NCBI RefSeq assembly: GCF_900961225.1
Contig: NZ_CAAHFN010000050.1
Coordinates: 52,764 to 116,763 of the forward strand
Source: Modicisalibacter radicis
GTDB taxonomy: Bacteria; Pseudomonadota; Gammaproteobacteria; Pseudomonadales; Halomonadaceae
Direction of reading: 5' to 3'
DNA: 64,000 bases
Below, piece after piece: positions 10,147-21,436 of the stretch. The notes beneath the pieces are model-generated. The model worked only from the letters and a program-made list of their open reading frames with translations, did no database searches and was not told where the DNA came from. Every line of letters begins with the position of its first letter. Position 1 is the first letter of the stretch. The position numbers were made by a program, and so were the translations under genes.

Positions 10147-11199
10147 TCAGGCCACGGTGACATCCTTGGCCAGGTAGACGTCCTGAATCGCGTTGAGCAG
10201 CTCGACACCCTCGGCCATCGGCTTCTGGAAGGCCTTGCGACCGGAGATCAGCCCCATGCCGCCGGCCCGCTTGTTGATCACCGCGGTGCGCACCGCCTCG
10301 CCGAGGTCGCTGTGACCCTTGGAGCCGCCGCCGGAGTTGATCAGGCCGATGCGCCCCATGTAGCAGTTGGCCACCTGGTAGCGGGCCAGGTCGATGGGAT
10401 TGTCGGAGGTCAGTTCATCGTAGACCTTGTCGTGGGTGTGGCCGAAGCCGATCGCCCGGTAGCCGCCGTTGTTCTCGGGCAGCTTCTGCTTGACGATGTC
10501 GGCCTTGATGGTCGCCGCCATGTGGATCGCCTGGCCGGTCAGGTCCGAGGCGACGTGATAGTCGGTGCCGTCCTTCTTGAAATCGGGATTGCGCAGGTAC
10601 GACCACAGCACGGTGACCATGCCCAGCTGGTGGGCGTGCTCGAAGGCCTCGCTGATCTCGGTGATCTGACGGCGGCAATCGGGCGAGCCGTAGTAGATGG
10701 TCGCGCCCACCGCCACGCAGCCCATGGCGTGGGCCTGCTCGACCTGGGCGAACAGCGTCTGGTCGTAGATCGCCGGGTAGGTCAGCGACTCGTTGTGGTT
10801 GAGCTTGAGCATCATCGGGATCTTGTGGGCGTAACGCCGCGCCACCGAGGACAGCACGCCGAGCGTCGACGCCACGCAGTTGCAGCCGCCCTCGATCGCC
10901 AGCTCGACGATGTTCTTGGGATCGAAATACTGCGGGTTGGGGGCGAACGAGGCGCCGGCGGAGTGCTCGATGCCCTGGTCGACGGGCAGGATGCTCACGT
11001 AGCCGGTACCGCCCAGGCGGCCGTGATCGTAGATCGCCTGCAGGTTGCGCAGCACGTTGGGGCCGCGGTCGGTGTCGCTCATCACCCGGTCGACGAAGTC
11101 CGGCCCCGGCAGGTAGAGGCTTTGCTTGTCGAAACCGCGACAGGTGTGATTGAGCAGGCTGTCGGCCTCGTCGCCCAGCAGTTTGGCAATATCGGTCAT
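10147..11199 (-). CDS. fbaB: Class I fructose-bisphosphate aldolase (FbaB/DhnA type)
   Basis: 350 aa from ATG 11199 ([16 protein letters not shown]), aligning from the first residue with Escherichia coli FbaB as I recall it. Segments such as [36 protein letters not shown] and [17 protein letters not shown] are nearly identical to that family. The Schiff-base Lys of this family is likely the one in ADIVKQK. It interconverts fructose-1,6-bisphosphate with DHAP and glyceraldehyde-3-phosphate, in glycolysis or gluconeogenesis. A longer frame to 11292 is not needed. Confidence 0.95.
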   Translation of the reverse strand: MTDIAKLLGDEADSLLNHTCRGFDKQSLYLPGPDFVDRVMSDTDRGPNVLRNLQAIYDHGRLGGTGYVSILPVDQGIEHSAGASFAPNPQYFDPKNIVELAIEGGCNCVASTLGVLSSVARRYAHKIPMMLKLNHNESLTYPAIYDQTLFAQVEQAHAMGCVAVGATIYYGSPDCRRQITEISEAFEHAHQLGMVTVLWSYLRNPDFKKDGTDYHVASDLTGQAIHMAATIKADIVKQKLPENNGGYRAIGFGHTHDKVYDELTSDNPIDLARYQVANCYMGRIGLINSGGGSKGHSDLGEAVRTAVINKRAGGMGLISGRKAFQKPMAEGVELLNAIQDVYLAKDVTVA

Positions 11200-11396
11200 T
11201 GGCTTGCGCGCCTCCCTTTGAGTATGGTCCTTGCTCTTCGCACGGATCGAGATCCGCCGCCCATCTTGGCGATATCGTGCGGCGCTTTCCACCTTGCCAC
11301 GCCACCTTGTACGGTCAACGTTGCGATCCGGCTTGGCAATCCACCCAAGGATAGCGGATAAACACCCGCGCCATCACGCCGCGGTCGTGGCCGGAT

Positions 11397-12806
<1,410 letters not shown>

Positions 12807-12893
12807 AAAGCCCTCCAGCGGGTAGCATAGTTTCGCCTCCGGCGAATGTCGCAGTCTCAGCGCGTCCGGCGCTGTCGTGATGCTTCGTCCCGG

Positions 12894-13952
12894 TCACTGG
12901 TGAATGTCCAGCGGCATCAGGAGACGGAATTCGGTACAGCCGGGATGCGAGTCGCACTCGACCAGCCCCTGATGCTGATGCAGGATCGACTGGGCGATCG
13001 ACAGGCCCAGGCCGCTGCCCTCGGCACGCCCCGAGACCATCGGGTAGAACAGCGTCTCGCGCAGCGCCAGGGGGATCCCCGGGCCGTTGTCGACGATCGC
13101 CACCTCGCAGACCAGCCGGTGGCGCTCGGCACCCAGCGTGAACTGCCGCCTGGCGCGGGTACGCAGCGTCAGCCGCGGCGAGGGCGTGCCGCTCTCCTCC
13201 ATCGCCTGGACCGCGTTGCGCGCCACGTTGAGTACCGCCTGGATCAACTGCGACTCGTCACCGTGCAGGTCGGGCAGGCTGGGGTCGTAATCGCGCACAT
13301 AGTCGACCCGGGGATGCTCGGCCTCGAGCAGCGCGCGTACCCGCTCGAGCACCCGATGCACGTTGAGTGGCTCGTGGTGTACCAGGTTGTTGGGGCCGAG
13401 CATGCGATCAACCAGATCGCGCAGCCGGTCGGCCTCCTCGACGATCACCCGGGTGAACTCGGCCAGCTGCGGGTCGGGCAGGTCGCGTTCGAGCAGTTGC
13501 GCCGCGCCGCGAATGCCGCCCAGCGGATTCTTGATCTCGTGGGCAAGGCCCCGCGACAGCACCTTGATGGTTTCCTGGCGGGTGACCAGCGCCTCCTCGC
13601 GGGAGATCCGCAACAGCCGGTCGCGCGGCTCGATCTCGAGCAGCAGTTCGGCTTGCGACAAGGGCGTGACGGTGAAATCGACGGTAATCGCCTCGCCGCC
13701 GGCAAGCAGCAATATGGCCTCGCGCTGGGTGAAGGGGTGGTACTCGTCGAGGGCCTTGCGCAGCACATCGGCGACCGCACCGCTTTCGCCTTCGAGACAC
13801 TCCAGGCGCGTCCCCTCGACCCGGCCGCGGCTCACCGCCAGCAACGCCTCGGCGGCCGGATTGAGCCAGCGCACGGCCAGCCGCTCATCGAGCAGCAGGA
13901 CCGCCGTCGTCAGGTTTTCCAGCAAGCGTTGGTACATGGTGCGTCTCGACAT
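12894..13952 (-). CDS. glnL: NtrB nitrogen-sensing histidine kinase/phosphatase
   Basis: 352 aa from ATG 13952 (MSRRTMYQRLLENLTTAVLL), close to the 349 aa of E. coli GlnL; ATG 13937 is possible. It has an N-terminal PAS domain, then the phospho-His motif GLAHEIKNPLGGIRGAAQLL and a GHKL ATPase domain with QAVLNVARNAVQAM (N box), VDNGPGIP (G1) and GSGLGLSIAQSI (G2). It is cytosolic, without membrane segments. It phosphorylates NtrC when GlnB does not bind it. A sigma54 promoter and an NtrC site sit just upstream. Confidence 0.96.
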   Translation of the reverse strand: MSRRTMYQRLLENLTTAVLLLDERLAVRWLNPAAEALLAVSRGRVEGTRLECLEGESGAVADVLRKALDEYHPFTQREAILLLAGGEAITVDFTVTPLSQAELLLEIEPRDRLLRISREEALVTRQETIKVLSRGLAHEIKNPLGGIRGAAQLLERDLPDPQLAEFTRVIVEEADRLRDLVDRMLGPNNLVHHEPLNVHRVLERVRALLEAEHPRVDYVRDYDPSLPDLHGDESQLIQAVLNVARNAVQAMEESGTPSPRLTLRTRARRQFTLGAERHRLVCEVAIVDNGPGIPLALRETLFYPMVSGRAEGSGLGLSIAQSILHQHQGLVECDSHPGCTEFRLLMPLDIHQ

Positions 13953-13976
13953 CCCGGGCCCCGTTAGCTTGATGGT

Positions 13977-13992
13977 TGCAAGAAGCGCGCCA
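13977..13992 (-). promoter_or_regulatory. Sigma54 promoter of ntrBC
   Basis: On the minus strand TGGCGC-GCTTC-TTGCA matches the -24/-12 consensus TGGCAC-N5-TTGCA with one mismatch. The -12 element is about 25 bp upstream of the ntrB start. An NtrC half-site pair lies about 55-70 bp further upstream, suggesting autoactivation of ntrBC. Confidence 0.75.
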
Positions 13993-14045
13993 GCCTGGCC
14001 AGGCCCGTGGCAAGCGGGCCACCTTGCGGGGCGCGGACGCACAAG

Positions 14046-14060
14046 GCACCAGAATGGTGC
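14046..14060. promoter_or_regulatory. NtrC-binding site upstream of ntrB
   Basis: GCACCAGAATGGTGC fits the NtrC consensus GCAC-N7-GTGC exactly. It lies in the 249-bp gap between the DUF4124 gene and ntrB, upstream of the sigma54 promoter. Confidence 0.75.
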
Positions 14061-14201
14061 AGCAGAGTGGCGCAGGAGTCGGCGTTGCCCCACTTCAGGC
14101 CGCCGACGGTGCGCCCTGCCCGAGCCGTCCCGCGAGATGCCGCCGGGTGCCTCGACTGGCGCGCCTCTCGGCGCAGCAGCAGCAACCCGGGCGGCGGGCC
14201 T

Positions 14202-14771
14202 TCAATTGGGATTGGCGGGCATATTGACGCTGGCGCGATGAACGTACAGCGTCACCGGCGCACTGCGATGACGCACCTGGCCCTCGGCGTCCAGCAGTTC
14301 GGCGACGAGGGTATGTTCGCCGCGATACAGGTTGGTGAGCATGAAGGCACGGCTATGCAGGGCCGACTGGCTTATCGCGCCATCGAGGAGCAGGCGTACC
14401 TTGTGATCCTCACGCAGCGCCGGCTCGATGGCCAGTTGCACCTGCACGTTCCCGGCCGCCCCGGTGGGCAGGGTCTGTCCATCCTCGGGTTCGGCGATGC
14501 GGAAGGTCGAATAGGGCATGAAGGGCTGGCCGACGCCGCGCGAGTCGGCCGGCTCGGCACGCGGCGTGCGCGCCGGAGCGGCCTCGATCTGCGCGGAGGG
14601 CACCACGGTCAACGGCTCGAGATCGACCCGCTCCGCGTTATCCACCGGCTTGTCGGTAAACACCACATTGCCCTGCGCATCGGTCGTGCGATAGACGCTG
14701 GCCGCCCCGGCCACCGCCGCCCCGAGCGAAACGGCACACAGTAACGTCAGCGTGAAAACGCGCTTGATCAT
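14202..14771 (-). CDS. DUF4124-domain exported protein
   Basis: 189 aa from ATG 14771 (MIKRVFTLTLLCAVSLGAAV). A signal peptide of about 24 residues ends near GAAVAGAAS. The mature N-terminus VYRTTDAQGNVVFTDKP is the DUF4124 signature, a short beta-rich domain of unknown function found in many gammaproteobacterial envelope proteins. The C-terminal half (RIAEPEDGQTLPTGAAGNVQ onward) looks like an Ig-like beta-sandwich. The gene lies between glnA and ntrB, an order I recall from Pseudomonas as well, but the sequence shows no direct function in nitrogen metabolism. Confidence 0.82.
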   Translation of the reverse strand: MIKRVFTLTLLCAVSLGAAVAGAASVYRTTDAQGNVVFTDKPVDNAERVDLEPLTVVPSAQIEAAPARTPRAEPADSRGVGQPFMPYSTFRIAEPEDGQTLPTGAAGNVQVQLAIEPALREDHKVRLLLDGAISQSALHSRAFMLTNLYRGEHTLVAELLDAEGQVRHRSAPVTLYVHRASVNMPANPN

Positions 14772-14844
14772 GACCCTTTCACCCTCCCGTGCCGTCGCGC
14801 CAGAGCGGCACTTGAGCGATTGACGATGGCCGCCAGTGTAATGC

Positions 14845-14870
14845 AAAAAGGCCCGCCATGACGGCGGGCC
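14845..14870 (-). terminator. Rho-independent terminator of glnA
   Basis: GGCCCGCC and GGCGGGCC pair around ATGAC. On the minus strand the stem is followed by a run of five T. It begins 33 bp past the glnA stop and separates glnA from the DUF4124 gene. Confidence 0.88.
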
Positions 14871-14903
14871 TCGGTACTCGAACGACCTGTATCGCTCGGC
14901 TGC

Positions 14904-16310
14904 TCAGCAGCTGTAGTAGAGGTCGAATTCGACCGGGTGAGTCGTCATGCGCAGGCGCTCGACATCTTCACCCTTGAGTTCGATATAGGCATCGATCATG
15001 TCGTCGGTGAACACGCCACCCTCGGTCAGGAAGGCGCGATCGTTGTCCAGCGCTTCGAGCGCCTGCTCGAGGCTGTTGGCCACGGTCGGGACCTTCTTGC
15101 CCTCTTCCGGCGGCAGGTCGTAGAGGTTCTTGTCCATCGCGTCGCCGGGGTGAATCTTGTTCTTCACGCCGTCGATGCCGGCCATCAGCATCGCCGCGAA
15201 CGCCAGGTACGGGTTGGCGGTGGGGTCGGGGAAGCGGCACTCGACACGCTTGCCCTTGGGGCTGGCGGTGTACGGGATGCGGATCGACGCGGAACGGTTG
15301 CGCGCCGAGTAGGCCAGCATGACCGGCGCCTCGAAGCCCGGCACCAGACGCTTGTAGGAGTTGGTCGAAGCGTTGGTGAAGGCATTCAGCGCCCGTGCGT
15401 GCTTGATGATACCGCCGATGTAGTACAGCGCTGTTTCGGACAGCCCGGCGTATTCGTCGCCGGCGAACTGGTTCTCGCCATCCTTCCAGAAGGAGGAGTG
15501 AACGTGCATGCCGGAACCGTTGTCGCCGACCAGCGGCTTGGGCATGAAGGTCGCGGTCTTGCCGTAGGCGTGAGCCACGTTGTGGACCACGTACTTGAGT
15601 TCCTGAACCTCGTCGGCCTTCTTGACCAGGGTGTTGAACTTGACGCCGATCTCGTTCTGGCCGGCGTTCGCCACCTCATGGTGATGCACTTCGACGCTCT
15701 GACCGATCGCCTCGAGGGTGTTGCACATCGCGCTACGGATGTCGTGGAAGCTGTCCACCGGCGGGACCGGGAAGTAGCCGCCCTTGACGCGCGGACGGTG
15801 GGCCAGGTTGCCGCCTTCGATCTTGCGATCGGTCGACCAGGCGCCTTCCTCGGAGGTGATCTTGTACATGGCGCCTTCGATGTCGGCCTTCCAGTGCACC
15901 TCATCGAAGATGAAGAATTCCGGCTCGGGGCCGAAGAAGGCGGTGTCGCCGAGACCGGAAGCGCTCAGGAAAGCCTCCGCGCGCTTGGCGATGGAGCGCG
16001 GGTCGCGCTCGTAACCCTGCATGGTCGACGGCTCGATGATGTCGCAGCGCAACACCAGGGTCGCATCTTCGGTGAACGGGTCGAGGAAACCAGAGCCGTC
16101 TTCCGGGCGCAGGATCATGTCGGATTCGTTGATGCCCTTCCAGCCTTCGATGGAGGAGCCGTCGAACATCTGACCGTCCTCGAAGAACTCATCGTCGACC
16201 GCGCTGGCCGGAATCGTAACGTGTTGCTCCTTGCCCTTGGTATCGGTAAAGCGCAGGTCTACCCACTTGACGTCGTGTTCTTCGATCAGGGCTAGAGTCT
16301 TCTCAGACAT
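14904..16310 (-). CDS. glnA: Glutamine synthetase, type I (GSI-beta)
   Basis: 468 aa from ATG 16310 ([20 protein letters not shown]), with a strong GGAGG ribosome site; E. coli GlnA has 469 residues. Visible motifs are [10 protein letters not shown], the ATP-site segment [15 protein letters not shown], and the adenylylation site with Tyr in [10 protein letters not shown]. It makes glutamine from glutamate, ammonia and ATP. The adenylylation Tyr implies control by GlnE. Transcription is probably driven by the sigma54 promoter at 16409-16424 with two NtrC sites upstream. Confidence 0.98.
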   Translation of the reverse strand: MSEKTLALIEEHDVKWVDLRFTDTKGKEQHVTIPASAVDDEFFEDGQMFDGSSIEGWKGINESDMILRPEDGSGFLDPFTEDATLVLRCDIIEPSTMQGYERDPRSIAKRAEAFLSASGLGDTAFFGPEPEFFIFDEVHWKADIEGAMYKITSEEGAWSTDRKIEGGNLAHRPRVKGGYFPVPPVDSFHDIRSAMCNTLEAIGQSVEVHHHEVANAGQNEIGVKFNTLVKKADEVQELKYVVHNVAHAYGKTATFMPKPLVGDNGSGMHVHSSFWKDGENQFAGDEYAGLSETALYYIGGIIKHARALNAFTNASTNSYKRLVPGFEAPVMLAYSARNRSASIRIPYTASPKGKRVECRFPDPTANPYLAFAAMLMAGIDGVKNKIHPGDAMDKNLYDLPPEEGKKVPTVANSLEQALEALDNDRAFLTEGGVFTDDMIDAYIELKGEDVERLRMTTHPVEFDLYYSC

Positions 16311-16408
16311 GGTGTCCTCCACAGATGAGCCATTGGCTTGCGTGTCCAGCGTCGTTTTAGCACGTCGGGGCGCGGATTGCCCATGCATGCCATTTCTGCC
16401 AAAACAAA

Positions 16409-16424
16409 TGCAGAAGCCGTGCCA
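16409..16424 (-). promoter_or_regulatory. Sigma54 promoter of glnA
   Basis: On the minus strand TGGCAC-GGCTT-CTGCA matches TGGCAC-N5-TTGCA with one mismatch (C for the first T of the -12 element). The -12 element is about 100 bp upstream of the glnA start. Confidence 0.8.
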
Positions 16425-16527
16425 AAATGGCGCAAGGACGCTTGCCAACTTTAACCAAGTGCATGAATTACAAGCCGAAAGCGACCAACCAAGGATGCCG
16501 TGAAGCGCCCGACAATTGCCCGAAAGC

Positions 16528-16572
16528 GCATCATGGCGGTGCACGCACCTCGCCGACGCACCATGAAGGAGC
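16528..16572. promoter_or_regulatory. Two NtrC enhancer sites for glnA
   Basis: GCATCATGGCGGTGC (16528-16542) and GCACCATGAAGGAGC (16558-16572) each match GCAC-N7-GTGC with one mismatch. Their centres are 30 bp apart, close to three helical turns, and they lie about 105-160 bp upstream of the sigma54 promoter. This resembles the paired enhancer of E. coli glnAp2. Confidence 0.75.
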
Positions 16573-16913
16573 ACAAATCACCCCTAATGCACTATTCCGG
16601 TTCATCGAGTGACCGTGCCGGCCGCCAGCTAGACCGGCCCTCCCCCAGCCAGCCAAGCATTAGCGCATTAAGCGCCTCACTCCTTTGCACGCGACGAAAA
16701 CCAACCACGAAAGCGGCAAATTCAGCTAGCTGGCCAATTGAAACACTCTGAAACTCGGAGCTACTCTTCGTTTACACAACTATCGCAATAGCCAGGAGAC
16801 GACGGAGGCCTGCGAGACGTTGACAAAAGCGCCGTTGCAGCGTCGTGACATCGGACGGCCCACGTCAACGTCACGGTAACCGGGGCCCTACCGGATTCCA
16901 GGTCGCCAGGCAC
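16573..16913. other. Intergenic region between glnA regulation and the 16914 gene
   Basis: 341 bp between divergent genes. Beyond the glnA enhancer I see no gene, no clear sigma70 promoter and no repeat. Confidence 0.5.
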
Positions 16914-17477
16914 ATGAATACATACAGTGTGGTCATCGATTTTCGACGAGGTTACAACCGCGCAGAACGCTGTCTGCAAATCCTGGAGAAGCTGGCTGGG
17001 CGGATCGAGGGCGATGTCGAACGCTGGCTCATCGTCGACCGCCCACGCCTGCCCCTGGGCAATCTGGCGGAGCGTCACGGTGCCCGGACGCTGACATTGC
17101 CCGGGCTGACGCGTGGCGCGCGGCTCAACGCCGCCGCCAACGTCGGTCATGGCAACGTCCTCGTGTTCATCGAATCGACCGGTGAGCTCTCTGACACATG
17201 GCTGCAGGAGATCGATCAGGCGCTGCGCGTCCAGCCCTGGGATGCACTGGTGCTGGCCGCCGACCGCTGGCCCGCTTCCGCCTGGTTCCCGCGGATCGGC
17301 CGGGCCCGGCTGCATGCCCAGGTCTTCGCCGTACAGCGGGTATGGTTCGAACGCCTCGGCGGCTTCGATCCCGAACTGGAAGGTCAGGCCGAACGCGATC
17401 TGCTGGGTCGTCTGCAGGCTTGCCACGCCAGAGTCCTGCAATGTCGACCCGAGGAATGCCGACGATCGGTCAGTTAG
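16914..17477 (+). CDS. Short glycosyltransferase-like protein, function unknown
   Basis: 187 aa from ATG 16914 (MNTYSVVIDFRRGYNRAERC); a longer frame to 16845 adds no recognisable sequence, and the ribosome site is weak (CAGG). The order of a beta strand (YSVVIDF), a GARLNAAANVGHGNVLVFIE segment and a WFERLGGFDPELEG segment resembles GT2/GT-A glycosyltransferases. The protein is shorter than typical and I see no DxD metal motif; the IESTG segment sits where it would be expected. It may be a degenerate transferase. The deacetylase-like gene follows 112 bp downstream on the same strand. Confidence 0.6.
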   Translation: MNTYSVVIDFRRGYNRAERCLQILEKLAGRIEGDVERWLIVDRPRLPLGNLAERHGARTLTLPGLTRGARLNAAANVGHGNVLVFIESTGELSDTWLQEIDQALRVQPWDALVLAADRWPASAWFPRIGRARLHAQVFAVQRVWFERLGGFDPELEGQAERDLLGRLQACHARVLQCRPEECRRSVS

Positions 17478-17589
17478 TACTCGCGTGCGGTTGGCGGTAA
17501 AATGCCGGTACTGGTGTGTGCTGTGCCATCAAGGCACAAGGAGAAAGCAGCATGCTTGGTCGTGACGCGTTACCTGCCGGAGCCGGACA

Positions 17590-18585
17590 ATGACCGGCCT
17601 GGCGCTGTCCCTGGCCCAGGACCTGGCGCATCGCCTGCGCGGTCACTGGCGGCGCAGCCTGATCGAACCGTTGTGGGGGCGAAGCGCCATCATCGCCCTG
17701 CAGCGGGTCCTGCCCAGCGAGACCGAGGCTCGCCTGCCGCATCGCGCGCCCTGGTGCCTGGGTCCCGAGAGCTTCGAGCGGCTGCTGCTGACGCTCAGCG
17801 AACTGTCGCGGCTGGTCTGCCTGGAGACCGCCCTCAAGCCCCATCACGACCCGCAGGCACGCATCAGCCTGACCTTCGACGGCGGCTGGCGCGACAATCT
17901 CCAGGTCGCCGCGCCGCTGCTCGACCACTACGCGATCCCCGCCAGCATCTTCGTCAATACCGGCTGGCTGCACCGACCGCACGGCGCCTGGCGCGACACC
18001 ATCGGCGAAGGCCTGTGGCAGCGTCGGCACGCCACGCTGATTCGCGATGCCCTGGGCGATGCCGGCCTGCCGCTACCGCCCATGCCGCCGTCGCACCCCG
18101 ATACCGCCTACAGCCGGGCCCTGCTGACCTACCTGCTGGAGCTCGCCCGGCACGATCCGAACACCCTCGAGACGCTCGGCGAGGTCCTGCATGGCGAGCT
18201 CGGCCACCCCCGCCACGGGCTCGACCCCTTCAGCATCCGCCGTCTCGAGAACGGCGGCCTGATCCGCTTCGGCGCGCGCGGCGTCGACATGCGCGCCCTC
18301 GACTCCCAGGACGACGCCGGTGTGCGCTGGCAGGTGCATCGCTCGCGCCAGGAGCTGGCACGCCTGTGCCGCGAGCCGTTGGCGGCCTTCGTCTACCCGG
18401 AGAGCCAGCCCTCGGCGCGCGTCCAGCAACTGGCCAATCGCTGCGGGGTCTCGCTGGCCCTGGCCGGCCAGGGCGGCTGGCTGGGCCGACACGACAATCC
18501 ACTGGCGCTGCCGCGGATCGCCGTCAACCAGCGGCTCGCCGCGAGCCCGGGGCGGCTGTTCGATTACCTGCTGGGTCAGCTGTAG
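17590..18585 (+). CDS. Polysaccharide-deacetylase-like protein lacking metal ligands
   Basis: 331 aa. The fold of the NodB/CE4 family is recognisable: ISLTFDGGWRDNLQVAAPLL, then IPASIFVNTGWL, then LIRFGARGVDMRALDSQDD and a late AFVYPE strand. In active CE4 enzymes the first motif is TFDDG and the second is H-x3-H (as in GAHTVDH). Here the second Asp is Gly, and the two His positions read Arg and Met. All three metal ligands are therefore missing, which predicts a non-catalytic binding or scaffolding role. There is no signal peptide. It ends 92 bp before typA and follows the glycosyltransferase-like gene. Confidence 0.75.
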   Translation: MTGLALSLAQDLAHRLRGHWRRSLIEPLWGRSAIIALQRVLPSETEARLPHRAPWCLGPESFERLLLTLSELSRLVCLETALKPHHDPQARISLTFDGGWRDNLQVAAPLLDHYAIPASIFVNTGWLHRPHGAWRDTIGEGLWQRRHATLIRDALGDAGLPLPPMPPSHPDTAYSRALLTYLLELARHDPNTLETLGEVLHGELGHPRHGLDPFSIRRLENGGLIRFGARGVDMRALDSQDDAGVRWQVHRSRQELARLCREPLAAFVYPESQPSARVQQLANRCGVSLALAGQGGWLGRHDNPLALPRIAVNQRLAASPGRLFDYLLGQL

Positions 18586-18641
18586 GCCCCGCCAACGGTG
18601 AAAGTCGGCTCACGAAGGTAGCAGTGGAAACGGCCTGACCC

Positions 18642-18647
18642 TATAAT
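18642..18647 (+). promoter_or_regulatory. Sigma70 -10 element (TATAAT) before typA
   Basis: A perfect TATAAT lies 30 bp upstream of the typA GTG. The hexamer 17 bp upstream (TAGCAG) is a poor -35. Confidence 0.55.
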
Positions 18648-18677
18648 GCGGCCCTTATTTCCCTGCAGGATCCCGTC

Positions 18678-20504
18678 GTGATCGAGAAACTTCGCAACAT
18701 AGCCATAATCGCTCACGTCGACCACGGCAAAACCACCCTGGTCGACAAGCTTCTGAGTCAGTCCGGCACCCTGGATCGTAAAGCCGAGGGCCAGGAGCGG
18801 ATCATGGACTCCAACGACCAGGAAAAGGAACGCGGCATCACCATCCTGGCCAAGAACACGGCGATCCGCTGGCAGGCTCCCGACGAGCAGGTCTATCACA
18901 TCAACATCGTCGACACCCCCGGGCACGCCGACTTCGGTGGCGAGGTCGAGCGCGTGATGTCGATGGTCGACTCCGTGCTGCTGCTGGTCGACGCCGTCGA
19001 CGGCCCCATGCCACAGACCCGCTTCGTCACCCAGAAGGCCTTCGACCAGGGCTTGAAGCCGATCGTCGTGGTCAACAAGATCGACCGCCCCGGCGCGCGC
19101 CCGGACTGGGTCATCGATCAGATCTTCGACCTGTTCGACAATCTCGGCGCCTCCGATGAACAGCTCGACTTCCCGATCATCTACTGCTCGGCGCTCAACG
19201 GCATCGCCGGCCCCGAGCCGGAGCAGCTCGCCGACGACATGTCGCCGATGTTCCAGTCCATCGTCGACATCGTCGAGCCGCCCAAGGTCGAGCTCGACGG
19301 CCCCTTCCAGATGCAGATCTCGGCGCTCGACTACTCCAGCTACGTCGGCGTCATCGGTCTGGGCCGCATCAAGCGCGGCAGCGTGCGGCCCAACCAGCAG
19401 ATCAGCGTGATCAGCAAGGAAGGCAACACCCGCAAGGGCAAGATCGGCCAGGTCATGACCCACATGGGTCTCGAGCGGGTGCAGACCGAGCAGGCCGAAG
19501 CCGGCGACATCATCTGCATCACCGGCATCGACGACCTGGCGATCTCCGACACGCTGTGCGATCCGTCCGCCGTCGAGGCGCTGCCGCCGCTGACCGTCGA
19601 CGAGCCCACCGTGTCGATGACCTTTCAGGTCAACGACTCGCCGTTCGCCGGCAAGGACGGCAAGTTCGTCACCAGCCGCAACATCAAGGATCGCCTCGAG
19701 CAGGAGCTGATCCACAACGTCGCGCTGCGCGTCGAGCAGGGCGAATCGCCCGAGAAGTTCAAGGTCTCCGGGCGTGGCGAGCTGCACCTCTCGGTACTCA
19801 TCGAGTCCATGCGCCGCGAAGGGTTCGAGCTGGCCGTGGGCCGCCCCGAGGTGATCATCAAGGAGATCGACGGCGTCAAGCAGGAGCCGTACGAAGAGGT
19901 GATCATCGACTGCGAGGAGCAGCACCAGGGCGCGGTCATGGAGGAGCTCGGCTACCGCAAGGGCGAGATGACCAACATGAACCCCGACGGCAAGGGACGC
20001 GTGCGCCTGGACTTCATCATCCCCGCGCGCGGGCTGATCGGCTTCCGCGGCCAGTTCCTGACCCTGACCTCGGGCACCGGCATCCTCACCAGCCGCTTCG
20101 ATCATTACGGCCCGCTCAAGCCGGACGCCTCCATCGAACGCCGCAACGGCGTTCTGGTCTCGATGGTGCCCGGCAAGGCGCTGGCCTATGCGCTCTACGC
20201 CCTGCAGGAACGCGGCAAGCTGATCATCGATCACGGCACCGAGGTCTACGAAGGCATGCTGATCGGCATCAACAACCGTGCCAGCGACATGGTGGTCAAC
20301 CCGACCAAGGGCAAGAAGCTCGACAACATGCGCGCCTCGGGCAACGACGAGAACATCGTGCTGACCCCGCCGGTGCGCTTCAGCCTCGAGCAGGCGATCG
20401 AGTTCCTCGACGACGACGAACTGGTCGAGATCACCCCCAACCACATCCGGTTGCGCAAGAAGCACCTCACCGAGAACGAGCGCAAGCGCGCCAGCAAGAA
20501 GTAA
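18678..20504 (+). CDS. typA: Ribosome-associated GTPase TypA/BipA
   Basis: 608 aa from GTG 18678, with AGGA seven bases upstream. It begins (V/M)[19 protein letters not shown]. GTPase motifs are G1 AHVDHGKT, G3 [15 protein letters not shown] and G4 [10 protein letters not shown]; elongation-factor-like domains follow, including the [11 protein letters not shown] segment and a C-terminal TypA-specific domain. It binds ribosomes and aids 50S assembly and stress adaptation. A strong terminator follows 24 bp after the stop. Confidence 0.97.
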   Translation: MIEKLRNIAIIAHVDHGKTTLVDKLLSQSGTLDRKAEGQERIMDSNDQEKERGITILAKNTAIRWQAPDEQVYHINIVDTPGHADFGGEVERVMSMVDSVLLLVDAVDGPMPQTRFVTQKAFDQGLKPIVVVNKIDRPGARPDWVIDQIFDLFDNLGASDEQLDFPIIYCSALNGIAGPEPEQLADDMSPMFQSIVDIVEPPKVELDGPFQMQISALDYSSYVGVIGLGRIKRGSVRPNQQISVISKEGNTRKGKIGQVMTHMGLERVQTEQAEAGDIICITGIDDLAISDTLCDPSAVEALPPLTVDEPTVSMTFQVNDSPFAGKDGKFVTSRNIKDRLEQELIHNVALRVEQGESPEKFKVSGRGELHLSVLIESMRREGFELAVGRPEVIIKEIDGVKQEPYEEVIIDCEEQHQGAVMEELGYRKGEMTNMNPDGKGRVRLDFIIPARGLIGFRGQFLTLTSGTGILTSRFDHYGPLKPDASIERRNGVLVSMVPGKALAYALYALQERGKLIIDHGTEVYEGMLIGINNRASDMVVNPTKGKKLDNMRASGNDENIVLTPPVRFSLEQAIEFLDDDELVEITPNHIRLRKKHLTENERKRASKK

Positions 20505-20527
20505 GCGCGCTCAAGCGATTCTCCAGA

Positions 20528-20550
20528 GCCCGCCTTCGGCGGGCTTTTTT
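20528..20550 (+). terminator. Rho-independent terminator of typA
   Basis: GCCCGCC-TTC-GGCGGGC followed by six T. Confidence 0.93.
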
Positions 20551-20715
20551 GATCCAGGTCGTGTCCTGGGCCAACTGACCGGCGCAACCGCAGCGTGACT
20601 TGTCCCAGAGCAAATTCCCACACGGTCTTTAGGGTTATTGTGAGCGTGCCTGCCCGCACCGAAGCGATACCTCGCAGCAAGGGCAAGGACCAACAACCGA
20701 TCCGGAGACCTCGTG

Positions 20716-21342
20716 ATGCGCACCCCCGTCCTGCTTTCCGCCGCCCTGTTCGCCGCCGGCCTGGTATCCACCGCGCCCGCGTTGGCCTACGGTGAAGGCG
20801 ATATGTTCACCCGCTTCGGCGTCGCCAAGGTCGACCCCAAGAGCGACAACGGCGACTTCAACGACCTGGGCCTCGGCGTCGATGTCGGCGACGATAGCGG
20901 CTTCGCCTTCACGCTTGGCTACCGCTTCACCGACAAGCTGGGCGTCGAGTTGCTCGCCGCCGAACCCTTCGAGCACGACATCGCGCTCAACGGCGACAAC
21001 ATGGCTTCCACCAAGCACCTGCCGCCGACCCTGACCCTTCAGTACTACCCGCTGGGCGGCACCGACGCACGCGTGCAGCCCTACGTCGGTGCCGGTATCA
21101 ACTACACCCACTTCTCGGACGAAGACCTGGACGTCGGCCAGCTCGATCTCGACGACTCCTGGGGCGCCGCCGCCCAGGTCGGCGTCGATCTGCTGATCGA
21201 CGAGCACTGGGCACTCAACGCCGCTGCCTGGTACCTGGATATCGACAGTGACGCCACCGCCACGATCGGCGGCACGGATTACGACGCCAACGTCGAAATC
21301 GACCCACTGGTGATCATGGGCGGACTCAGCTTCCGCTTCTAG
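20716..21342 (+). CDS. ompW: OmpW-family outer-membrane protein
   Basis: 208 aa from ATG 20716; the GTG three bases upstream is an alternative. GGAG precedes by eight bases. A signal peptide (about 22 residues, ending PALAYG) is followed by a beta-rich protein with alternating hydrophobic strands and a terminal aromatic, SFRF, as expected for insertion by the Bam complex. Segments such as FAFTLGYRFTDKLGVELLAA and QPYVGAGINYTHF are typical of OmpW, an 8-stranded barrel for small hydrophobic molecules. It stands as a single gene. Confidence 0.9.
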   Translation: MRTPVLLSAALFAAGLVSTAPALAYGEGDMFTRFGVAKVDPKSDNGDFNDLGLGVDVGDDSGFAFTLGYRFTDKLGVELLAAEPFEHDIALNGDNMASTKHLPPTLTLQYYPLGGTDARVQPYVGAGINYTHFSDEDLDVGQLDLDDSWGAAAQVGVDLLIDEHWALNAAAWYLDIDSDATATIGGTDYDANVEIDPLVIMGGLSFRF

Positions 21343-21399
21343 AACGCTCCCCAGCACCGCCCCGGTCGCTGCCCACTGGGCGCAACGCGGCCGGGCGCG

Positions 21400-21420
21400 C
21401 TACCCTGTCAGGGACACTCA
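21400..21420 (+). promoter_or_regulatory. Shared upstream element, copy 1 (possible sigmaS-type promoter)
   Basis: Begins CTACCCTGTCAGGG, 17 bp before the 21437 gene. It matches 18 of 21 positions of the element at 21779. The CTACCCT core resembles the extended -10 of sigmaS promoters (CTAYRCT). Read by eye. Confidence 0.45.
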
Positions 21421-21436
21421 CGGACAGGAGAGCGCC

